From Bacillota bacterium (GTDB taxonomy: Bacteria > Bacillota > Clostridia > Peptostreptococcales > Anaerovoracaceae): DNA of 64,000 nt. Both the position numbers and the translations under genes were made by a program. This document shows positions 42,411 through 51,925 of this stretch, piece after piece (the first letter of the stretch is position 1; each line of letters begins with the position of its first letter). Location of the stretch: the NCBI GenBank assembly GCA_017459895.1, contig JAFUCA010000036.1, positions 1 through 64,000 of the forward strand. Direction: 5' to 3'. The notes beneath the pieces were generated by a model that saw only the letters and a list, made by a program, of their open reading frames with translations, had not been told where the DNA came from and ran no database searches.

Positions 42411-45400
42411 CCAATACAAGGGCTGCCGGCCGGAGGACATCCGGCCGGAAGTGCGGCAGGCATTCCTGTCCAAAGACCGGCGGGTGCTCCATCTGGACAT
42501 GGTGCTCAATTTCATCATGTCCGCGGACGAGATCGAGCAGTTCAAGCAGCGTCTGCTGAAGAAGCTGCCGGGGATCCGGCAGGTGGACCTGACCATCGAG
42601 CCGCGCAATGCCCTGAACGAAGCGCAGCTGAAGCAGCAGGAGCAGGAGCGGGCCGCCAGAGCGGCCGAGGCCGCCGCGCAGCGGGGTGAATACGGAGGCC
42701 TGGGAAGTTTCGCCGAAGGAGGTTCATCTGCGGCGGGAGCATCCGGCGCGGCAGGAAACTCCGGAAAAGGCGCCGGGGGAGCACCGAGGCGCGGCCGCAG
42801 GCGCAGGAAGTTCGTTCCCGCGCAGGGAAACCGGATCATGGGTGATCCGGTCAATGCTCCCGTGCTCCCCATCAGCGAGATCACTTCCGAAAGCGGCACC
42901 GTCGCCATCGAAGGCGAGCTGTTCAACAAGGACTGCCGCACCACCAGGAGCGACAGCAAGCTGGTCAGCCTTTTTGTGACGGATAAGCGCACCAGCCTTT
43001 GCGTGAAAGCCTTCGTCGTCAACGAGAAATGGGACGAGATCGACGGGATGCTCTCTCCGGGCGACGGGGTGAGGATCCAGGGACTGGCCCAGTGGGACCG
43101 GTTCGACAACTGTGTCACCATCATGGCGGATACCATCGAGAAGACCGAGGTGAAGGAACGGACGGACACCTGCGAGCGCAAGCGGGTCGAGCTGCACGCC
43201 CACACCAAGATGAGCGCCATGGACGGGCTCAACGACGTCAAGCACATGGTCAAAACCGCAGAGAAGTGGGGCCATCCCGCGGTGGCCATCACCGACCACG
43301 GCGTGGTGCAGGCCTTTCCGGACGCGTCCCATGCGGCGAAGAACATCAAGATCCTCTACGGCTGCGAAGGTTATCTGCTGGACGACCGGGAGCTGATCCG
43401 GGAAGACGGCAGCATCGACTACAAGGCACGGCCGACCAACCACGTGATCCTGTTCGCGAGGAATCGGGAGGGGCTGAAGAACCTGTACCGGCTGGTTTCC
43501 ATTTCCCATCTGGAGTATTTCTATAAGAAGCCGCGGCTTCCCAGATCCGTCATCGAAAAGTACCGGGAGGGACTGATCATCGGTTCCGCCTGCGTCATGG
43601 GGGAGATCTATCAGGCGATCCTGAGGGATGCCCCCGAAGAGGAGCTGGAGTACCTCGTACGCTTCTATGACTACCTGGAGATCCAGCCTTTGGTCAACAA
43701 CCACTTCCTGATCGACGGGAAGAAGATCAAGGACGAGGAGGATCTGAAGGAGCACAACCGGCGCATCATCGCCCTGGGCGAGAAATACGGCAAGCCCGTG
43801 GTCGCCACCTGCGACGCCCACTATTTTGACGCGGAGGAAGCGCTGTACCGGCGGATCCTGATGGCCGGGCAGGGCTTTAAGGACGTGGAGGGCGATGAGG
43901 GCCTGTATTTTCGGACCACCGACGAGATGCTGGAGGAATTCTCCTACCTGGGAGAGGAACTGGCCTATCAGGTGGTGGTGGAGAACACCAACCGGATCGC
44001 GGACATGATCGAGCCGATGATGCCCGTGCCCGACGGCAAATTCCCGCCGAAGATCGACGGGGCCGAGGATGCGCTGCGAGAGGCCTGCGCCGAGCGGGCC
44101 GCCGCCATGTACGGGGATCCGCTGCCGGAGGAGATCCGGCAAAGGCTGGACAAAGAGCTCAATTCCATCATCGATAACGGATACGCGGTCATGTACCGCT
44201 CCGCCGAAATGCTGGTCAAAAAGTCCCTGTCGGACGGATACCTGGTGGGATCCCGGGGGTCCGTCGGATCCTCCTTTGCCGCCACCATGTCCGGCATCAC
44301 CGAAGTCAATCCGCTGCCGCCCCACTACCTGTGCCCGAAGTGCAAGCACCTGGAGTGGGGGGATCTGCAGGAGTACGACTGCGGCGTGGACATGCCGGAT
44401 AAGGTCTGTCCGGAGTGCGGAACGCCGTACCGGAAGGAAGGATTCAATATTCCCTTTGAGACCTTTCTCGGATTCAACGCCAACAAGGAGCCGGATATCG
44501 ACCTGAACTTCGCGGGGGAATACCAGGGCACCGCGCAGAAATACGTGGAGGAGATCTTCGGTGCGGAGAACGTTTTCAAGGCCGGCACCATCGGCACCAT
44601 CAAGGATAAGACAGCCTTTGGATACGTAGCGAAATACTTCGAAGAGCGGGGGATCAGCGCCAACCGGTTCGAGCTGGACCGGCTGACCGGCTGCTGCGCC
44701 GGCGTGCGAAGGACCTCGGGACAGCACCCCGGCGGCGTCATCATCGTGCCCCGGGGCCACGAGATCTACGAGTTCTGCCCCGTGCAGCACCCGGCCAACG
44801 ATGTGAATTCCGACATCATTACGACCCATTTCGATTATCACTCCATCGATCAGAATCTGCTGAAGCTGGATATCCTGGGGCACGACGCGCCGTCCATGAT
44901 CCGCCAGCTGCAGGATATGACCGGGATCGACCCCATGGACGTTCCCCTGAAGGACGAACGGGTCATGTCGATCTTCATCGGAACCGACGGCCTTGACATT
45001 CAGGATCCGGACTACCGGTTCTCCCACGGATCCTTCGGTATCCCGGAATTCGGAACCAAGTTTGTCCGCCAGATGCTGGATGACATTCAGCCCACCTCCT
45101 TCGAGGAGCTGATCCGGATCTCCGGACTGTCCCACGGAACCGATGTCTGGCTGGGCAACGCCCAGGACATCGTGGTAAACGGCATCGCCACCATGAAGGA
45201 AGCCATCGCCACCCGGGATGACATCATGAACTACCTGCGAAAAAAAGGTCTTCCCAACGCCGACGCCTTCACCATCATGGAGAAGGTCCGAAAGGGCAAG
45301 GGGCTGACGGAGGAACAGGAACTGCAGATGCGGGAGCACGACGTGCCCGACTGGTACATCGATTCCTGCAAGAAGATCAAATACATGTTCCCCCGGGCCC

Positions 45401-45918
45401 ATGCGGTGGCCTACTGCATGATGTCCATGCGGATCGCCTGGTTCAAGGTCTATCATCCCGTGGAATTCTATGCGGTGTACTTCACGGCGAAGGTGGCGAA
45501 CTTCGACGAGAAGGTCATGCTGCGGGGACAGCACGCCATCGAGGAGCGGATGGATGAGATCATCCGCAAGGGCAAGGACGCCTCGGCCAAGGAGCAGGAC
45601 GATATGCCGGTGCTGGAGCTGGCCTATGAGATGTGCGCCAGAGGCTATGAATTCGCGCCGGCGCGGCTGGGGATCTCCGATGCCATGAAGTTCCGCGCCT
45701 ATGAAGGCAAGGTGCTGCTGCCCTTCGTCGCCATCACCGGCATGGGTGAGGGGGCGGCCAGGCAGTTTGCGGCGGCCTACGAGGAGCGGCCCTACGAAAC
45801 CGTGGAGGACATCGCTGACCGGGGCAAGGTCAACAAGTCCGCCATCGAGGAGCTGCGGGAGCACGGGGTACTGGAAGGACTGCCCGAGACGGCGCAGATT
45901 TCTTTCTTCCAGCTGTAG
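42376..45918 (+). CDS. polC: DNA polymerase III PolC-type alpha subunit, apparently lacking the exonuclease domain
   Basis: This is the replicative polymerase of Firmicutes. Its 1180 residues are about 250 fewer than usual. An Ala/Gly/Arg-rich linker (about 75-150) precedes an OB domain (about 165-255) and a PHP domain starting RVELHAHTKMSAMDGL near 271. In normal PolC the 3'-5' exonuclease (VVFDVETTG block) is inserted after YG.E.YLVDD. Here YGCEGYLLDD near residue 330 is followed within 20 residues by NHVILFARNREGLKNLYRL, the sequence that normally follows the exonuclease. The zinc ribbon (YLCPKC, VCPECG), PDIDLNFAGEYQ active-site block and C-terminal domain are intact. It overlaps ispG by 35 bp. 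Confidence 0.93.
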   Translation: MQKSLTESIQFDQYKGCRPEDIRPEVRQAFLSKDRRVLHLDMVLNFIMSADEIEQFKQRLLKKLPGIRQVDLTIEPRNALNEAQLKQQEQERAARAAEAAAQRGEYGGLGSFAEGGSSAAGASGAAGNSGKGAGGAPRRGRRRRKFVPAQGNRIMGDPVNAPVLPISEITSESGTVAIEGELFNKDCRTTRSDSKLVSLFVTDKRTSLCVKAFVVNEKWDEIDGMLSPGDGVRIQGLAQWDRFDNCVTIMADTIEKTEVKERTDTCERKRVELHAHTKMSAMDGLNDVKHMVKTAEKWGHPAVAITDHGVVQAFPDASHAAKNIKILYGCEGYLLDDRELIREDGSIDYKARPTNHVILFARNREGLKNLYRLVSISHLEYFYKKPRLPRSVIEKYREGLIIGSACVMGEIYQAILRDAPEEELEYLVRFYDYLEIQPLVNNHFLIDGKKIKDEEDLKEHNRRIIALGEKYGKPVVATCDAHYFDAEEALYRRILMAGQGFKDVEGDEGLYFRTTDEMLEEFSYLGEELAYQVVVENTNRIADMIEPMMPVPDGKFPPKIDGAEDALREACAERAAAMYGDPLPEEIRQRLDKELNSIIDNGYAVMYRSAEMLVKKSLSDGYLVGSRGSVGSSFAATMSGITEVNPLPPHYLCPKCKHLEWGDLQEYDCGVDMPDKVCPECGTPYRKEGFNIPFETFLGFNANKEPDIDLNFAGEYQGTAQKYVEEIFGAENVFKAGTIGTIKDKTAFGYVAKYFEERGISANRFELDRLTGCCAGVRRTSGQHPGGVIIVPRGHEIYEFCPVQHPANDVNSDIITTHFDYHSIDQNLLKLDILGHDAPSMIRQLQDMTGIDPMDVPLKDERVMSIFIGTDGLDIQDPDYRFSHGSFGIPEFGTKFVRQMLDDIQPTSFEELIRISGLSHGTDVWLGNAQDIVVNGIATMKEAIATRDDIMNYLRKKGLPNADAFTIMEKVRKGKGLTEEQELQMREHDVPDWYIDSCKKIKYMFPRAHAVAYCMMSMRIAWFKVYHPVEFYAVYFTAKVANFDEKVMLRGQHAIEERMDEIIRKGKDASAKEQDDMPVLELAYEMCARGYEFAPARLGISDAMKFRAYEGKVLLPFVAITGMGEGAARQFAAAYEERPYETVEDIADRGKVNKSAIEELREHGVLEGLPETAQISFFQL

Positions 45919-45954
45919 GTAGTTGCCTCAAACCGTGAAATTGCAAGGTTTTTC

Positions 45955-45983
45955 TTGCAATCTGCGAAATGATGTGGTAAGAT
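45955..45983 (+). promoter_or_regulatory. Sigma-A promoter of the rimP-nusA-infB operon
   Basis: TTGCAA (45955-45960), a 17-bp spacer and TAAGAT (45978-45983), about 75 bp before rimP. Confidence 0.75.
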
Positions 45984-46012
45984 AACGACAGTCAATAAGT
46001 TAACGTTATGGT

Positions 46013-46036
46013 AAGAGTGGGTCTGAGCCCACTCTT
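46013..46036 (+). promoter_or_regulatory. Leader hairpin before rimP
   Basis: AAGAGTGGG (46013-46021) pairs perfectly with CCCACTCTT (46028-46036) across six bases and ATTTGTT follows. It resembles the hairpin found before rimP/nusA operons in many Firmicutes and may attenuate the operon. Confidence 0.6.
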
Positions 46037-46058
46037 ATTTGTTGGATATGAGGCATAA

Positions 46059-46583
46059 ATGGCAAAGAAAAAAGTAACCCAGGTCGCAGAGGAACTGCTG
46101 GGGGATTTCCTGGAGCAGGAAGGCTACGAGCTGTACCACAGCGAGTTTGTCAAGGAAGGCAGCGACTGGTTTCTCCGGGTCTACATCGACCTGAAGCCGG
46201 AGGCTGCCGGCAGCGAAGAGCGCTACGTCAGCACCGATGACTGCGAGAAGGTCAGCCGGTTCCTCAGCGAGGCGATGGACGAAGCCGACCCCATCGAGCA
46301 GAACTACTACCTGGAGGTCTCCTCACCCGGGATGGACCGTCCGCTGCTGAAGCCCGAGCACTGGCGCCGCTACATCGGCCGGCAGGTCGAGGTGCGTCTG
46401 TACCGGGGCAAGGACGGAACGAAGAACATCACCGGCACGCTGCAGCGTTTTGATGAGGCACCGCAGGATGGCGGCACGCAGACCGGCGAAGGTCCTCTCG
46501 TCACCATCACAGACGAAACCGGCAAACCATGGGAACTTGCACTAACAGAGATCGCGAAAGCCAGACTGGCAGTCGTATTCTAG
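46059..46583 (+). CDS. rimP: Ribosome maturation factor RimP
   Basis: This 174-residue factor helps assemble the 30S subunit. The N-terminal alpha/beta domain (EGYELYHSEFVKEGSDWFLR, then ISSPGMDRPL-like VSSPGMDRPLLKPEHW) and the C-terminal SH3-like domain are recognisable. An acidic/Gln loop (about 140-152, EAPQDGGTQTGEGP) is somewhat longer than usual. nusA follows after 27 bp. Confidence 0.92.
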   Translation: MAKKKVTQVAEELLGDFLEQEGYELYHSEFVKEGSDWFLRVYIDLKPEAAGSEERYVSTDDCEKVSRFLSEAMDEADPIEQNYYLEVSSPGMDRPLLKPEHWRRYIGRQVEVRLYRGKDGTKNITGTLQRFDEAPQDGGTQTGEGPLVTITDETGKPWELALTEIAKARLAVVF

Positions 46584-46610
46584 ATAACTTCAATTATCGG
46601 AGGAAGAGCA

Positions 46611-47822
46611 ATGAATGATTTTATGAACGCAATCGATGATCTGGTCAAAGAGAAAGGGATCACGAAGGAACTCCTGATGGATGCCATCGAGTCCGCACTG
46701 GTCGCCGCCTACAAGAAGAACTATGGCACGGCCCAGAACGTCAGAGTCGTGTTCGAAGGCGACATGGAAGGCATCGAGGTGCTGATGAGAAAGGACGTCG
46801 TGGAGGAAGTCGAAGACGAATTCACTCAGATTTCTCTGGAAGAAGCTCTGGAGATCGACCCGCGTTATCAGGTAGGAGACGTGGTCGAATATCAGGTGAC
46901 ACCGCAGAATTTCGGCCGGATCGCGGCCCAGACCGCCAAGCAGGTCGTGGTACAGAAGATCCGGGAAGCCGAGCGCGGCATGGTCTTTGACAACTACATC
47001 AACCGGCAGGGCGATCTGATCACCGGCGTCGTTCAGCGAATCAGCAACGAGACGATCTTCGTCAACATCGGCAACACCGAGGGCATTCTGGTCGCCGGCG
47101 AGCGGGCCAGAGGCGAGCGGTTCCGTGTCAACGACCGGATCAAGGCATACATCATGGACGTGCGCAAGAGCACCAAGGGACCTCAGATCTTCCTCTCCAG
47201 GACCCACCCGGGATTTGTGGAGCGGCTGTTTGAGCTGGAGGTTCCCGAGATCGAGGACGGCATCGTCGAAATCAAGAGCATTGCCAGAGAGGCGGGCTCC
47301 CGGACCAAGATCGCGGTCTACACCGAGGACGAAGATGTGGATCCGGTGGGCGCCTGCGTCGGCACCGGCGGCAGCAGAGTCCGCAACATCGTGGACGAGC
47401 TGTTCGGCGAGAAGATCGACATCACCACATGGGATGACGATCCGAAGATCCTGATCAAGAACGTGCTCAGCCCGGCCAAGGTAGAGGAAGTCCTGATCGA
47501 CGAGGAAGAGAAGGCAGCGACGGTCATCGTACCGGATTATCAGCTGTCCCTGGCCATCGGCAAGGAAGGACAGAACGTCCGCCTGGCAGCCAGACTTTGC
47601 GGATGGAAGATCGACATCAAGAGCCACTCCCAGTACTTCGGAGACGAAGAAGACGAGTACTACGATGATGACGAGTACTACGACGACTACGAGGACGGCG
47701 AGTACATCGAAGAGGCTGAGGAAGCCGAAGCAGCGGAAGAGACTGAGGAATCGGAAGAAACCGAAGAGGCCGATGCAAAGGCTGGCGAGGCTGAGGAGGT
47801 CGAAACAGCCGAAGAGGAATAA
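46611..47822 (+). CDS. nusA: Transcription termination/antitermination protein NusA
   Basis: This 403-residue protein binds RNA polymerase and nascent RNA. It has an N-terminal domain (residues 1-125), S1 (about 130-200, GDLITGVVQRISNETIFV), KH1 and KH2 (about 225-350, DPVGACVGTGGSRVRNIV and SLAIGKEGQNVRLAARL) and a very acidic tail (about 345-403, repeats of E, A and D/Y). The tail contains an AKAG copy of the GCAAAGGCTGG repeat. Confidence 0.96.
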   Translation: MNDFMNAIDDLVKEKGITKELLMDAIESALVAAYKKNYGTAQNVRVVFEGDMEGIEVLMRKDVVEEVEDEFTQISLEEALEIDPRYQVGDVVEYQVTPQNFGRIAAQTAKQVVVQKIREAERGMVFDNYINRQGDLITGVVQRISNETIFVNIGNTEGILVAGERARGERFRVNDRIKAYIMDVRKSTKGPQIFLSRTHPGFVERLFELEVPEIEDGIVEIKSIAREAGSRTKIAVYTEDEDVDPVGACVGTGGSRVRNIVDELFGEKIDITTWDDDPKILIKNVLSPAKVEEVLIDEEEKAATVIVPDYQLSLAIGKEGQNVRLAARLCGWKIDIKSHSQYFGDEEDEYYDDDEYYDDYEDGEYIEEAEEAEAAEETEESEETEEADAKAGEAEEVETAEEE

Positions 47823-47824
47823 CT

Positions 47825-48097
47825 ATGAAGACACGCAAGACCCCCATGCGGCGCTGCGCCGGGTGCATGGAATCAAAACCGAAGAACGAGCTGCTGCGGA
47901 TCGCCTGCTACGAAGGAGTCGTCAGCGTGGATCCCACCGGCAAGGCCAAGGGAAGGGGCATCTACATCTGTCCCTCCGAGGACTGCCTGGCAAAGGCCAA
48001 AAAGAAAAAGGCACTGCAGCGCAGCTTCGGAGCCGAGCTGACACAGGAGCAGGAAGACCAGCTTTTGCAGGAGATCAGAGAATATGATGCCCGATAA
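47825..48097 (+). CDS. ylxR: YlxR/RnpM family RNA-binding protein (DUF448)
   Basis: This 90-residue basic protein has RKTPMRRCAGCMESKPKNEL at the N-terminus and the GRGIYIC signature. It binds RNA; the Bacillus homologue is reported to modulate RNase P. It lies between nusA and ylxQ as usual and overlaps ylxQ by 14 bases. Confidence 0.9.
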   Translation: MKTRKTPMRRCAGCMESKPKNELLRIACYEGVVSVDPTGKAKGRGIYICPSEDCLAKAKKKKALQRSFGAELTQEQEDQLLQEIREYDAR

Positions 48098-48416
48098 AGT
48101 GCTCCGCTATCTGGGGTTTGCGAAAAAAGCAGGGCAGCTCGTTTCGGGCGTGAACACCTGCACCTATACGATGCACCGGGGCAAGGCGGCTCTGGTGATT
48201 CTCGCGGAGGATATCTCGGAGAACAGCGAGAAAAAGATAATGAAAGAAATCCGCAAAAGCGGATCGGATTTCGTGAAATACGGAACCATAGAAGACCTGT
48301 CCCACGCCGTGGGGCAGGCAGGAAGAAGTGTATTTGCTATCACAGATGATCAATTCGCAAAAACGATTCTGAATGAAATCATGCGGGAAAAGGATAAAAG
48401 GAGGATGTGCGAATGA
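48084..48416 (+). CDS. ylxQ: L7Ae/YlxQ family ribosomal-like protein
   Basis: This 110-residue protein of the L7Ae/L30e/S12e fold (YLGFAKKAGQLVSGVNTCTY, ALVILAEDISENSEKKI) probably binds kink-turn RNA. It is in the usual place between ylxR and infB, and its stop overlaps the infB start (ATGA). Confidence 0.9.
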   Translation: MMPDKVLRYLGFAKKAGQLVSGVNTCTYTMHRGKAALVILAEDISENSEKKIMKEIRKSGSDFVKYGTIEDLSHAVGQAGRSVFAITDDQFAKTILNEIMREKDKRRMCE

Positions 48417-51400
48417 AAATCAGGGATCTGGCGGCAGAACTGAAGCTGACCGGCGAGGAGGTGCTGGAAAAGGCTAAGAACATGGGTGTTGCCGTCACCA
48501 AAGTGACAGATGAACTGTCAGACATCGACCTGACGGCGATCCGAAACACGATCGTCCGGGGCAGAGAAAAGGCGGAGACCAAGGTGGTCCGGGCCAGCCG
48601 CGCGAAGAAGGAGGACAGCGAGAAGAAGGCAGAGGAGCCGAAGCGTACGGTGAAGGCTGCCAACATTAAGCTGCCCGAAATCAAGAAGCCGGCCAGAAAG
48701 ACCAGACCGGCTGCAGGAAAGACGGCACCGGCTGCAGGACAGACATCCGGACGGACCGCCGCAGCAAGGCAGGAAGGAAGACCGAAGGCGACGGCAGAGA
48801 AACCGAAGGTCTCCAAGGCCATGCTGGAGGAGCGGATCGCCCGGGAGAAGGCCGAGGCGGAAGCAGCCAAGCGCCGCGCCTTTGAGGAAAAGCTGGCCGA
48901 AGCCAACCGCCGGCCGCAGGAAGCAGCGGAGGCACCGAAAGCTCCGGAAACAGAAGAAGTGAAGAAACCGGCCCAGGTCCCGGAAGAGGCGCTGAAGACC
49001 GAAGCACCGGCCGCGGCAGAGAAGGCGGCAGAAGCTCCGAAGGCAGAAGCAGCGGCTCCGGAAGCGCAGCCTGCCGACCAGAAACCGGAAGCACCGGCAC
49101 AGACCGCGCCGGAGGTCAAGGCGGCACCGGCTGCAGCGGAGACACCCGCTCCGGAGAAGAAGGCTGAAGCACCGGCCGCAGAACCGAAGAAAGCAGAGAA
49201 GACCGAAGCAGCGAAGGAAGCGGCTCCGGCAGAGGCTGCGAAGGCGAAGGAAGCTGCTAAGCCCGCCGAGGAGAAGCCGCGCAAGCGCAGCGGACTGAAG
49301 GTCATCAAGAGAGCTGAGGAAGTCCACAGAGAAGAAGCGCAGGCGGCGGAACGCCGCAAGGCAGCGCGTGAGAAGAGAGAAGAAGCAAGACGCGGATCAA
49401 CCGATCGTAAAACCTCCGACCGCAGACCGGCTGACCGCAGAGAGAGAGACAAAGACAGAGACGGCCGCAAGGGGGACGGAAGACAGAAACCGTCCGGAGC
49501 ATCCTCACGTCCATCCCGCAGGACGGATGCGCCGCAGACAGCCGCAGCACCGAAATCATCCTCCCACAGAAGCGAGAAGAAGGGCAAGGAACGCGACCGG
49601 GATAAGGATCGCGATAAGTTCTCAAGACTGGAGCGGGGCGGCAAGAAGACCGGCAAGCCCCAGTCCCTGGAGAAGCAGACCAGAAACAAGCGGCACAACA
49701 AGCCGAAGGCGGCACCGGAGCCGGAGGTCGAGATCATGGATCTGCCGGCAGGAACCGTGCTGATCAACGTACCGATCACCGTTGCCGGTTTCGCGGAGCA
49801 GACCCAGACCACGGTCTCTCAGATCATCATGACTCTGATGCGCATGGGCGTCATGGCCAACGTCAACCAGAACCTGGACGAGGATACCGTCGTCCTGCTG
49901 GCGGAGGAGCTGGGCATCCAGATCGCCATCGGCAATGTCAATAAGGAAGAAGAATATCAGGAAGAGGAAGGCATCGAAAACTTCGAGGACAGAGAGTCCG
50001 ATCTGAAGCCGAGACCGCCGATCATCACCGTCATGGGTCACGTCGACCACGGCAAGACCTCCCTGCTGGATGCCATCCGCAAGACCAACGTCACCGAGTC
50101 CGAGTCCGGCGGCATCACCCAGCACATCGGTGCATCCGAGGTCGAGATCAACGGACAGAAGATCGTCTTCCTGGATACGCCGGGACATGAGGCGTTCACG
50201 GCGATGCGTGCCAGAGGAGCTCATGCCACCGATATCGCGGTGCTGGTCGTCGCGGCAGATGACGGCGTCATGCCGCAGACCATCGAGTCCATCAGCCACG
50301 CCAAGTCCGCCGGTGTTCCCATCATCGTTGCCATCAACAAGATGGATAAGCCGGGGGCCAATCCGGATATCGTCAAGAAGGAACTGGCCGAGCAGAACAT
50401 CCTGGTAGAGGACTGGGGCGGCGACGTCATCAGCGTTCCCGTTTCCGCCAAGACCGGCGAGGGGATCAAGAACCTGCTGGAGATGATCCTGCTGCAGGCG
50501 GAGGTCCTGGAGCTGAAGGCCAACCCGGACCGTCTGGCTATGGGTACCGTGCTGGAAGCCCGTCTGGACAAGGCCAAGGGCCCCGTCGCAAGCCTTCTGG
50601 TACTGAACGGTACGCTGAAGGCCGGCAGCAGCATCGTTGCCGGAACCTGCGCGGGAAAGATCCGTCTGATGACCAACGACAAGGGCGAGAAACTGCGTAA
50701 GGCAGGCCCGGCCACGGCGGTGGAGATCCTGGGACTGACGGATGTGCCGGAAGCCGGCGACGTGTTCAACGCCGTCAGAACTCCGGCCCAGGCCAAGGAG
50801 ATCGCATACAACCGTCAGCAGAAGGTCAGGGAAGAGGTCCTGGCGAGAAACGCCAGCACGACGCTGGAGGAACTGTTCAGTCAGATCCAGGCCGGTGAGG
50901 TCAAAGAACTGAACCTGATCATCAAGGCGGACGTGCAGGGCTCCGTGGGAGCGATCGTCACCTCCCTTGAGAAGCTGTCCAACGACGAGGTCAAGGTCAA
51001 CATCGTTCATACCGGCGTCGGCGCCATCAACGAATCCGACGTCATGCTGGCAGGCACATCCGATTCCGTTATCATCGGATTCAACGTCCGTCCCAGCGCG
51101 GCCGTTTCCTCCCAGGCGGAGCGGGACGGCATTCAGATCCGTACCTACAACGTCATCTACAACATCATCGATGATGTGGAGAACGCCATGAAGGGTATGC
51201 TGGATCCGGAGTTCAAGGAAGTCGTTCTTGGCCGGGTCGAGATCCGGACCACCTTCAAGGTTCCGGGAGTCGGCATCATCGGCGGCGCCTACGTTACCGA
51301 CGGCAAGGTCGTTCGAAACGAGCAGGTCCGTCTGGTCCGCGACGGCATCGTGATCCACGAGGGCAAGATCTCGTCTCTGAAGCGGTTCAAGGACGATGCC

Positions 51401-51511
51401 CGGGAGGTCAACCAGGGCTACGAGTGCGGTATCGGCATCGAAAACTACAACGACATCAAGGAAGGCGACATCATCGAATGCTTCACCATGGAGGAGATCG
51501 AGCGCGCCTAG
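48413..51511 (+). CDS. infB: Translation initiation factor IF-2
   Basis: This GTPase delivers initiator tRNA to the ribosome. Of 1032 residues, about 60-430 are a low-complexity Ala/Pro/Glu/Lys/Arg linker. The GTPase domain begins near residue 535 with GHVDHGKTS (Lys548), then DTPGHEAFTAMRARG and NKMDKPGANP. Domains II-IV follow, ending with the fMet-tRNA-binding domain (YECGIGIENYNDIKEGD). ATG 48413 has GGAGG eight bases upstream; the frame is open a little further. Confidence 0.96.
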   Translation: MKIRDLAAELKLTGEEVLEKAKNMGVAVTKVTDELSDIDLTAIRNTIVRGREKAETKVVRASRAKKEDSEKKAEEPKRTVKAANIKLPEIKKPARKTRPAAGKTAPAAGQTSGRTAAARQEGRPKATAEKPKVSKAMLEERIAREKAEAEAAKRRAFEEKLAEANRRPQEAAEAPKAPETEEVKKPAQVPEEALKTEAPAAAEKAAEAPKAEAAAPEAQPADQKPEAPAQTAPEVKAAPAAAETPAPEKKAEAPAAEPKKAEKTEAAKEAAPAEAAKAKEAAKPAEEKPRKRSGLKVIKRAEEVHREEAQAAERRKAAREKREEARRGSTDRKTSDRRPADRRERDKDRDGRKGDGRQKPSGASSRPSRRTDAPQTAAAPKSSSHRSEKKGKERDRDKDRDKFSRLERGGKKTGKPQSLEKQTRNKRHNKPKAAPEPEVEIMDLPAGTVLINVPITVAGFAEQTQTTVSQIIMTLMRMGVMANVNQNLDEDTVVLLAEELGIQIAIGNVNKEEEYQEEEGIENFEDRESDLKPRPPIITVMGHVDHGKTSLLDAIRKTNVTESESGGITQHIGASEVEINGQKIVFLDTPGHEAFTAMRARGAHATDIAVLVVAADDGVMPQTIESISHAKSAGVPIIVAINKMDKPGANPDIVKKELAEQNILVEDWGGDVISVPVSAKTGEGIKNLLEMILLQAEVLELKANPDRLAMGTVLEARLDKAKGPVASLLVLNGTLKAGSSIVAGTCAGKIRLMTNDKGEKLRKAGPATAVEILGLTDVPEAGDVFNAVRTPAQAKEIAYNRQQKVREEVLARNASTTLEELFSQIQAGEVKELNLIIKADVQGSVGAIVTSLEKLSNDEVKVNIVHTGVGAINESDVMLAGTSDSVIIGFNVRPSAAVSSQAERDGIQIRTYNVIYNIIDDVENAMKGMLDPEFKEVVLGRVEIRTTFKVPGVGIIGGAYVTDGKVVRNEQVRLVRDGIVIHEGKISSLKRFKDDAREVNQGYECGIGIENYNDIKEGDIIECFTMEEIERA

Positions 51512-51532
51512 CATAGAGAAAGAGAGGGGATT

Positions 51533-51916
51533 ATGGCAAAGGGATACCGACCGGACCGCATCGGCGAGGAGATCCGCAAGATCATCAGCGATATGCTCCT
51601 GCATGGCCTGAAGGATCCGCGGCTGCACTCGCTGATCAGCATCACAGCGGTGGACGTGACGAGCGACTACAGCTATGCCACCGTCTACTTCACCGTTCTC
51701 GGCGCAAAGGCAGGCGAGGGCGAAGATGAGATGGCGGATGTGGCGGCTGGTTTTGAGAGCTCTAAGGGGTTCATCCGCCGGAGGATCGGCAGCGAGCTTC
51801 GCTTGAAGCATACGCCGGAGCTGATCTTCAAGGCGGACCGCTCCGAGGAATACGGACGTCACATTGACGAGATCATCGATACGCTGGAATATCACAACGA
51901 AGACGAAGAGCAGTAG
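51533..51916 (+). CDS. rbfA: Ribosome-binding factor A
   Basis: This 127-residue KH-fold cold-shock factor matures 16S rRNA. It has the RIGEEIRKIISDMLLHGLKD start and SSKGFIRRRIGSELRLKHTPEL. A loop (about 62-75, KAGEGEDEMADVAA) is enlarged. GAGAGGGG precedes ATG 51533. Confidence 0.93.
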   Translation: MAKGYRPDRIGEEIRKIISDMLLHGLKDPRLHSLISITAVDVTSDYSYATVYFTVLGAKAGEGEDEMADVAAGFESSKGFIRRRIGSELRLKHTPELIFKADRSEEYGRHIDEIIDTLEYHNEDEEQ

Positions 51917-51925
51917 AAGGCGAAG

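Noticed and set aside
42724-45864. A 1046-codon open frame on the minus strand opposite polC, and similar long frames opposite pnp, the LRR gene, addA and gpmI
   Set aside because: They mirror real genes, have His/Leu/Arg/Asp-rich translations without known domains and lack ribosome binding sites; this is the usual antisense shadow in GC-rich genes.
49000-49700. The Ala/Pro/Lys/Glu-rich region of infB as a separate or inserted gene
   Set aside because: It is in frame within IF-2, and long low-complexity N-terminal linkers are common in that protein.
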